From the NCBI RefSeq assembly GCF_900217815.1, contig NZ_OBMT01000014.1:45571-94904 (forward strand): a stretch of DNA of 49,334 bases, given 5' to 3'. Numbering within the stretch: position 1 is the first letter of the stretch; every line of letters begins with the position of its first letter. The notes under the pieces are model-generated. The model worked only from the letters and a program-made list of their open reading frames with translations. It was not told the DNA's origin and did not search any database. Below, in pieces: positions 43,902 through 49,334 of the stretch. Origin of the DNA: Rhodobacter maris. GTDB lineage: Bacteria; Pseudomonadota; Alphaproteobacteria; Rhodobacterales; Rhodobacteraceae. Position numbers and translations under genes: made by a program.

Positions 43902-43985
43902 GGGCCCGCGGGCCCGGATAGGCCCCGGCGTTCAGGACGAAGCGCGGGGGCCTTCCTCGCGCAAGCATCGGACGGAACTCCGTCC
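43902..43985. promoter_or_regulatory. Inverted repeats upstream of creatinase
   Basis: GGGCCCGCGGGCCC (43902-43915) is a perfect palindrome 13 bases before the creatinase start. GGACGG-AACT-CCGTCC (43970-43985) is a second inverted repeat farther up. They may be operators or leader hairpins. No regulator is adjacent. Confidence 0.4.
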
Positions 43986-44087
43986 TGCGGCGACGCCATC
44001 GCCACGGCTCGGGGGAGAGAATGGCAAAAGGGTAGAGAGCTGGCAAGGGGCGGAACGTCGGCCTTGCGGAAAAGGAGAGGGCAATCG

Positions 44088-44115
44088 CATGGCCACGGCG
44101 CGGGCCGTGGCCATG
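44088..44115 (-). terminator. Terminator of the RND operon
   Basis: CATGGCCACGGC and GCCGTGGCCATG form a perfect 12-bp stem with a 4-base loop, just after the RND gene stop. The minus-strand downstream side has CTCTCCTTTTCC, a modest pyrimidine tract. Confidence 0.7.
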
Positions 44116-44121
44116 AGACCT

Positions 44122-47100
44122 TTATCCAGCCGCGCGCCGTTTTGCCTCGGCGGCCTTCATCGCTTCGTCCGAGGGCGCGATGAGCGTGTAGAACATCGGC
44201 ACCACGAAGAGCGTGAACATCGTCCCGATCAGGAGGCCCGAGAACATCACGATCCCCATCGCCTCGCGCGCCGCCGCCCCCGCGCCCTTGGCAAGCACGA
44301 GCGGCACCACCGCGAGCGCCATCGCCGCCGTGGTCATCAGGATCGGGCGGAGCCGGGTTTTGGCCGCCGCCACAATCGCCTCGCGCCGCCCGAGTCCGTG
44401 GCTCTCGCGGCTCTGGTTGGCAAATTCCACCATCAGGATGCCATGCTTGGTGATCAGCCCGATCAGCGTGATCAGCCCCACCTGACTGTAGATGTTGAGC
44501 GTGCCGAGCCCGAGGTTAAGCGGCAGCACCGCGCCAAAGATCGTCAGCGGCACCGCCATCAGGATGATGAACGGGTCGCGGAAGCTTTCGAATTGCGCCG
44601 CGAGCACGAGGTAGATCACCAGCACCGCCGCGCCAAAGGCGATCATCAGCGTGTTGCCCTGCGTCTGCTCAAGCCGCGACTGGCCCGAGAAATCGAGGAA
44701 GAAGCCTTCCGGCATCACCTCGTTGGCGATGCGGATGATCTCTGCCAGCCCGTCGCCCGAGGATTGACCGGGGATCGGCAGCGCCGACACGGTCGCGGAG
44801 TTGAGCTGGTTGAACTGCTCGATCGAGGCCGCCATCGAGCTCGATTGCATCGTAACCACCGAGGAGAGCGGCACCATCTCGCCACTTGTCGCGCGCACGA
44901 AATAGCGCCCCAGATCCTCGGACGTGCCGCGGGTGTCGCGCGGCACCTGCAAGATGATGTCATAGCTGTTTGAATCGCGGTCGAACTGCGCCACCGAGGC
45001 GCCACCGACCATCAGCCCGAGCGTGGTGGCAATGTCCGATACCGGCACGCCGAGGGCCGCGGCGCGGTCGCGGTCGATCGTCACCACCACTTCGGGCGCG
45101 TCGAAGGTCAGCGAGTTCTGCACGAAGATGAACTTGTGCGTCGCCGTCGCGCGGCGGCGGATCTCTTCGGAGACTTCGGCCACCCGGTCTGCACCATGGA
45201 TCGACTGCACCACGACCGAGATCGGCAGCCCGCCACCGGCCCCCGGCAGGGTGGGGGGGGCGAAGGCGAAGCCCTGCACCCCGGTCGAGGCGTCGATGCC
45301 TTTCTGGATGTCGGTCTGAACCTCTTTCTGGCTGCGGTCGCGGTCGGCCCAGTCCTTGAGCGCCCAGATATAGATCCCCATGCTGTCCGATCCGCCGAAC
45401 CCGGCGATCGAGAACGAGGTTTTCACCTCCGGGATCTCGGCGGTCTGCTGCCCGAGCGCATCAACGTAATGTGCGGTATAATCCGAGGTCGCATAGCGCG
45501 GCCCTTGCAGCATGGCGATCACCGCGCCCTGATCCTCTTCGGGGGCGAGCTCGGTCTGGGTGTGCCGGAACATGAAGCCCATCGTGCCGATCAGCACCAC
45601 GACGATCAGGAGCGTCACCGGGCGATAGTCGAGCGAGCTTGACACGCGCCGTTCATACCAGCCCGCGAAGCGCTCGAAGCTGCGGTCCACAAAGGCGGCA
45701 AAGCCGGTCGCATGCCCCGATTTGAGCACCCGCCCCGCCATCGTCGGGGTGATGGTGAGCGCAATGATCCCCGAGAGGATCACCGAGCCCGCCAGCGTGA
45801 AGGCAAATTCGGTAAAAAGCGCTCCGGTGAGACCTGCGGTGAAGGCAAGGGGCGCCAGCACCGCGGCGAGCGTGATCGTCATCGCCACCACGGCGCCGGT
45901 GATCTCTTTCATCCCCTGCACCGCGGCCGGAAGCGGTTTCATCCCGTCTTCGATGTGGCGGTGGATGTTTTCCACCACCACGATCGCATCGTCGACGACG
46001 AGCCCGATCGCCAGCACCATGGCCAGAAGCGTGAGCAGGTTGATCGAATAGCCAAGCGCCATCAGCACCGCCATCACGCCGATCAGCGACAGCGGAATGG
46101 TGACGATGGGCATCACCACCGAGCGGAGCGAGCCGAGGAACAGCAAGATCACCACCACCACGATGGCGACGGCCTCGGCGATGGTCTTGAACACCTCGTC
46201 GATGGAGGCCGAGATCTGCTCGGTCGTGTCATAGACAAGGTCGATCGACATGCCCTCGGGCAGGGTCGCGGCGATGGCGGGGAGCTCCTTGCGCACGGCG
46301 GCGGCAGTGGAGAGCGGGTTCGCCGAGGGCGTGGGCGAGAGGCCGATGAAGGTGCCGCGCGCGCCGTCGAAAGTGACGATCTCGCCCGCCTCGTCGGAGG
46401 CGAGTTCGACCCGCGCGAGATCGCGCAGCCGCACCACCTGATCCCCCTCGGCTCGGATCGGCAGGGCGCCGAAGGCCTCGGGCGTCTGCAGCGTCGATTT
46501 GAGCGTGATCGCGCGGGTGACATATTCGTTCTCGGTCTTGCCCGGCGCGGCAAGGAAGTTCGAGGCGTTGATCGCGGCGAGCACCTCGGCGGCGGTGACA
46601 TTGCGCGCCGCCATCTTCAGCGGATCGAGCCAGACCCGCATCGCATAGGTCGAGGCGCCGATCAGCTGCACCTCGGCAATGCCCGGAATCGTCGACATCC
46701 GCGGCTTGATCACCCGCTCAAGATATTCGGTGAGCTGCTCGGCGGTCATGTTGGGGTTCTGCACCGCCAGATACATGAGCGCGAAGGTCATCCCGGTGCC
46801 CTTGACGATCACTGGATCTTCCGCGTCGGAGGGCAGCTCGCCGCGCACCTGCTGCACCTTGGAGAGCACCTCGGTCAGCGCCGTGTCCGGGTTTGAGCCG
46901 AGCCGCATGTTGACGGAGACCGTCGAGACCGAAGGCATCGAGGAGGAGGTGACATAGTCGATCCCCTCGGTGGTGGCGACGGCGGCGGCGATGGGCGCGG
47001 TGATGAAGCCCTGAATGAGATCCGGCGCGGCGCCCGCATAGGTGGTGGTGATCGTCACCACCGTCTCGTCAACCTTGGGATATTCGCGCACCGGCAGGTT

Positions 47101-47190
47101 GAAATAGGCCTGGATGCCCAAGAGCAGCATGAAGGCGCCAAGAACGGTGGAAAGCACCGGGCGGCGGATGAAAAGCTCGGAGAAATGCAT
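44122..47190 (-). CDS. RND efflux pump inner-membrane subunit
   Basis: This 1022-residue protein of the HAE1/AcrB family exports drugs or toxic compounds by proton exchange. Twelve membrane segments and two large periplasmic loops are expected. The TM4 proton relay is visible as GLVVDDAIVVVENIHRH, with the DD pair near residue 400. The C-terminal half contains GLITKHGILMVEF. Length is near the usual 1030-1050. It follows the adaptor gene by ten bases, forming an operon. No TolC-like gene or local regulator is present, so the outer channel is elsewhere. Substrates are unknown. Confidence 0.95.
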   Translation of the reverse strand: MHFSELFIRRPVLSTVLGAFMLLLGIQAYFNLPVREYPKVDETVVTITTTYAGAAPDLIQGFITAPIAAAVATTEGIDYVTSSSMPSVSTVSVNMRLGSNPDTALTEVLSKVQQVRGELPSDAEDPVIVKGTGMTFALMYLAVQNPNMTAEQLTEYLERVIKPRMSTIPGIAEVQLIGASTYAMRVWLDPLKMAARNVTAAEVLAAINASNFLAAPGKTENEYVTRAITLKSTLQTPEAFGALPIRAEGDQVVRLRDLARVELASDEAGEIVTFDGARGTFIGLSPTPSANPLSTAAAVRKELPAIAATLPEGMSIDLVYDTTEQISASIDEVFKTIAEAVAIVVVVILLFLGSLRSVVMPIVTIPLSLIGVMAVLMALGYSINLLTLLAMVLAIGLVVDDAIVVVENIHRHIEDGMKPLPAAVQGMKEITGAVVAMTITLAAVLAPLAFTAGLTGALFTEFAFTLAGSVILSGIIALTITPTMAGRVLKSGHATGFAAFVDRSFERFAGWYERRVSSSLDYRPVTLLIVVVLIGTMGFMFRHTQTELAPEEDQGAVIAMLQGPRYATSDYTAHYVDALGQQTAEIPEVKTSFSIAGFGGSDSMGIYIWALKDWADRDRSQKEVQTDIQKGIDASTGVQGFAFAPPTLPGAGGGLPISVVVQSIHGADRVAEVSEEIRRRATATHKFIFVQNSLTFDAPEVVVTIDRDRAAALGVPVSDIATTLGLMVGGASVAQFDRDSNSYDIILQVPRDTRGTSEDLGRYFVRATSGEMVPLSSVVTMQSSSMAASIEQFNQLNSATVSALPIPGQSSGDGLAEIIRIANEVMPEGFFLDFSGQSRLEQTQGNTLMIAFGAAVLVIYLVLAAQFESFRDPFIILMAVPLTIFGAVLPLNLGLGTLNIYSQVGLITLIGLITKHGILMVEFANQSRESHGLGRREAIVAAAKTRLRPILMTTAAMALAVVPLVLAKGAGAAAREAMGIVMFSGLLIGTMFTLFVVPMFYTLIAPSDEAMKAAEAKRRAAG

Positions 47191-47200
47191 CCCGGTCCCC

Positions 47201-48319
47201 TCAGTTCGCCGCCGCGGCGGCAGGATCGAGGCTGAGGCTGTTGTCGATCGTCACCGGGGCGCCCGAGGTCAGCTTGTTCTGCCCCGCATTCACCACCCGG
47301 TCGCCGACCGCGAGCCCTTCGCGGATCTCCAGCCTGTCTCCGGCGCTGCGCCCGATCTTGACGAAGACCTGCTTGACCTGAAGCTCCGGTTCCTGCGCCC
47401 CCTCGGGCGTCGTCTCGCGCACGACAAAGACGCTGTCGCCATAAAGGCTCGCCTGCACCACCGTTTGCGGCAGGGCGATCACGTTCTCCTCGGCTGGCAG
47501 CGCCACTTTTACATGCAGGAACTGCCCGGGGGTGAGCTGCCCCTCGGCATCGGGCACCGTGGCGCGCATGGTCACGAGGCGCGAATTGGGGTCGATTTTC
47601 GGCTCGATGCCGGTGATCGTGCCGCTGAGCGCGACATCTTCCGCCTCGGAGGCAAGCGTGACAGCCATCTGCGGATGCACCTGCGCCGCCTGTTGCTCGG
47701 TCAGCGCGAAATCGACCCGCATATGGGCGCGGTCCTGAAGCGTGGCGAAGGTCGTGCCAGCCGCCACATAGGCGCCGGTCTCGATCTGCGGAATGCCGAT
47801 CACCCCGTCGAAGGGCGCGGTGAGCACCTTGGTCGAGAGGCTCGCCTCGATCTTCGCCACGCTCGCGCGCGCCTCGGCCTCGGCGGCTTGCGCCTCGTCG
47901 AGCGTCGAGGTGGCCGAGACGCCGCGGGCGCGCAGCTCGCGCGCGCGCTTGAGCGTCACTTCGGCCAGATCGAGCGCCGCCTTGGCCGAGGCGAGATCGG
48001 CGCGTTCCTCGCGGTCGTCGATCTGTACCAGAACCTGTCCCTTGCGGACCGTGTCATTCGCCTTGAAGCGGATCTCGCGCACGATCCCTGAAGCTTCCAC
48101 CGCAAGGTCTGTGCCGCGCATCGCGGCGGCAGTGCCGATCGCCTCGATCTCGGGCGTCCATGTGCTTGCCGCGACCGTACTCACTGAAACCGGCACCGCC
48201 GGGGCTTTCATGTTGGCGAAGATCGTCTTCATCAACTGGCCGATGAAGAGATTGTAGCCGATGATACCACCGGCCACGATGACGAGGGCGACGATGGCGA
48301 TGAGCAGGCGTTTGATCAT
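47201..48319 (-). CDS. RND efflux periplasmic adaptor (HlyD family)
   Basis: This 372-residue membrane-fusion protein has an N-terminal membrane anchor (about 1-25). A barrel-sandwich/lipoyl part follows, with AVEASGIVREIRFKANDTVRKGQVLVQIDD. A coiled-coil hairpin (about 105-150) is next, then the beta-barrel with GVIGIPQIETGAYVAAGTTFATLQD. It bridges the RND pump and an outer-membrane channel. ATG 48319 follows GGAGCAC. It is the first gene of the RND operon. The upstream intergenic region also contains a CtrA-type box nearer to the divergent lipoprotein gene. Confidence 0.92.
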   Translation of the reverse strand: MIKRLLIAIVALVIVAGGIIGYNLFIGQLMKTIFANMKAPAVPVSVSTVAASTWTPEIEAIGTAAAMRGTDLAVEASGIVREIRFKANDTVRKGQVLVQIDDREERADLASAKAALDLAEVTLKRARELRARGVSATSTLDEAQAAEAEARASVAKIEASLSTKVLTAPFDGVIGIPQIETGAYVAAGTTFATLQDRAHMRVDFALTEQQAAQVHPQMAVTLASEAEDVALSGTITGIEPKIDPNSRLVTMRATVPDAEGQLTPGQFLHVKVALPAEENVIALPQTVVQASLYGDSVFVVRETTPEGAQEPELQVKQVFVKIGRSAGDRLEIREGLAVGDRVVNAGQNKLTSGAPVTIDNSLSLDPAAAAAN

Positions 48320-48531
48320 GGAGTGCTCCGATACATTTCCGGTCGGGCCGCGGCGCAGCCCTCCCCGCCCGGGAGAGGCCCCCGGGACGATGCTTGCCGC
48401 AACATGTGGGTGCAGGGCCGGAAACACAAGGTCGCGCGCCATGTCCTTTGCGCAGCGTTGCACATAAACCCCGCCGCCAACTCCCCGTAAACCCTGTTGC
48501 CGGGGCGGCCCCGGCGACGGGAGGGCGCATC

Positions 48532-48547
48532 TTAACGCTTTGTTAAC
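48532..48547. promoter_or_regulatory. CtrA-type box
   Basis: TTAA-CGCTTTG-TTAAC matches the CtrA consensus TTAA-N7-TTAAC. It also reads as a perfect palindrome TTAAC-GCTTT-GTTAA. It lies 67 bases before the lipoprotein gene at 48614 and 213 bases upstream of the RND adaptor start, so the lipoprotein gene is the more likely target. Confidence 0.6.
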
Positions 48548-48613
48548 CAGGGCGCCGGACACTTGGGGCCTCTACCGCGGCGAGATGCCCCGAGATGCCC
48601 GAGGGAGGCCCCG

Positions 48614-48949
48614 ATGCGGTTTGCCGTTCTTATGCCCCTGACGGTTGCGCTTCTGTGCGGCTGCGCCGCCTCGCCCGCACCGGTGTTTTTCGGCGCCGCA
48701 CGGCAGGAGGTCATGCTCGAGGGCTATCGCTTCGCGGTCTATCTCAAGGAGGGTCGTGCCGAGGTGGTGCGGCTGGGCTACCTGCCTCGCGCGGCGCGCG
48801 ACCGGGTGCCCGCGCTGATGGTGCGCGCTGCCGAAACGGCCTCGGGCTGCAGGGTTCGCGGCCCGGCGCGCGGGATCTGGCGCTCCCCCTCCTTGCCCGG
48901 CGACACCGGCGAGGCGCGTTTCGAGCTGGAGTGCCGGGCGGCCGGATGA
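48614..48949 (+). CDS. Small lipoprotein of unknown function
   Basis: This 111-residue protein has a signal peptide ending LLCGC with candidate acylated Cys17. The mature part contains VMLEGYRFAVYLKEGRAEVVRLGYL and a Cys near the end (FELECRAAG), with another in ASGCRV. No family is recognised. GAGGGAGG lies upstream of ATG 48614, which excludes the upstream in-frame codon. It lies downstream of a CtrA-type box and divergent from the RND operon. A cell-cycle-linked envelope function is possible but is inference only. Confidence 0.7.
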   Translation: MRFAVLMPLTVALLCGCAASPAPVFFGAARQEVMLEGYRFAVYLKEGRAEVVRLGYLPRAARDRVPALMVRAAETASGCRVRGPARGIWRSPSLPGDTGEARFELECRAAG

Positions 48950-49074
48950 CGGCATGCGGCATTGCGCCGCGCCTAGGCAAAGGGTCGCAAGGCGTGCGAC
49001 ATGACCCAGATCAATTTTCCGCCCCGCAAAAGATGCTTGAAATTTGCATGAAACGCGTTGCACCGGAGGCTCTC

Positions 49075-49334
49075 ATGACTCGTCTTTTCGGCATCATCTA
49101 TGCCCTCGCCGGCCCCACTCTCGCCGGTATCCTGATCACTGCGGCGCTGACCATGAACATGTTCAATACGAAAGCGATGATGATCGCTGCGGCGATCGGC
49201 TTCGTCGTCGCGCTCCCGATCGCCTGGGTGGTCGCGAGACATATGTGGACACCCCCTTCGTCAAGTCTTTCCTCAAAGCGCGTCGAATCCGGTTGGGTGC
49301 TTGCATATGTCCGGCCTCGTAGTGCGGCCGGTTG
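49075..49334 (+). CDS. Small two-helix membrane protein, runs off the window edge
   Basis: An open frame from ATG 49075 (ribosome binding site CCGGAGG) reads MTRLFGIIYALAGPTLAGIL, then two hydrophobic helices to about residue 55 (ending WVVARHMW). Small two-helix proteins of this type are frequent in the lineage and are often mislabelled as CTP synthetase. They normally stop near residue 55-60. Here the frame continues at least 30 more codons past the second helix with no stop before the window ends, so a C-terminal extension or a missing part cannot be excluded. Confidence 0.6.
   Translation, partial: MTRLFGIIYALAGPTLAGILITAALTMNMFNTKAMMIAAAIGFVVALPIAWVVARHMWTPPSSSLSSKRVESGWVLAYVRPRSAAG

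Noticed and set aside
1-49334. tRNA, rRNA, CRISPR arrays, insertion sequences, prophage
   Set aside because: I saw no tRNA T-arm signatures, spaced direct repeats, transposase or phage-type genes on either strand.

Overview
The window looks like chromosomal DNA of a photosynthetic-type or marine alphaproteobacterium of the Rhodobacteraceae. The evidence is high GC with strong third-position GC bias, several lineage-typical families (TrcR/DUF1013, COQ9, two small four-cysteine proteins of DUF6455 type, DUF1178, DUF2235), a GTTC-N7-GTTC type LexA box and a TTAA-N7-TTAAC CtrA-type box. I cannot assign a genus. About 45 complete genes are packed densely on both strands. I see no tRNA, rRNA, CRISPR array, insertion sequence or prophage gene.

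Layout. 1-1.1 kb: two near-identical tandem copies of a Flp-like pilin gene, each with its own terminator. 1.1-7.2 kb: lytic transglycosylase, HAD-UbiA fusion, two-domain VOC protein, valS. 7.3-9.1 kb: Lrp-type regulator divergent from an ornithine/lysine decarboxylase with a long structured leader. 9.3-14.9 kb: DUF2235 hydrolase, thioesterase, metF divergent from metR, an Fsr-like MFS exporter, suhB. 15-18.7 kb: an unknown gene behind two LexA boxes, a GST, mscL, and alanine dehydrogenase divergent from its Lrp-type regulator. 18.7-22.6 kb: trkH, a small secreted-type protein overlapping an MCP with a multi-helix membrane sensor, rpsU. 22.7-25.8 kb: COQ9, a quinone oxidoreductase, a SpoIIAA-like protein, trcR. 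26-31 kb: a catabolic-looking group (SSADH, kynurenine-formamidase-like hydrolase, P1 peptidase, GMC oxidoreductase). 31-34 kb: DUF1178, SDR, and an unusual pyruvate-kinase-like protein. 34.3-37.8 kb: lysC and ptsP. 37.9-39.8 kb: two DUF6455-like genes, an M48 lipoprotein, a small acidic protein. 39.9-42.5 kb: panC, panB, an L,D-transpeptidase lipoprotein. 42.7-43.9 kb: a creatinase. 44.1-48.3 kb: an RND efflux pump pair. 48.6 kb to the end: a small lipoprotein and a small membrane protein that runs off the edge.

How it works together. Most genes are housekeeping or core metabolism: pantothenate (panBC), aspartate-family amino acids (lysC), one-carbon metabolism (metF/metR), nitrogen-related PTS (ptsP), ubiquinone (COQ9), polyamines (decarboxylase) and translation (valS, rpsU). 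The less ordinary content is regulatory or small: the LexA-boxed unknown gene, the decarboxylase leader, the metF-metR and trkH palindromes, the CtrA-type box, a hairpin-plus-tail dispersed repeat, the MCP sensor, the DUF6455 pair and the pyruvate-kinase-like protein. No single large undescribed system is obvious. The best candidates are listed as findings.
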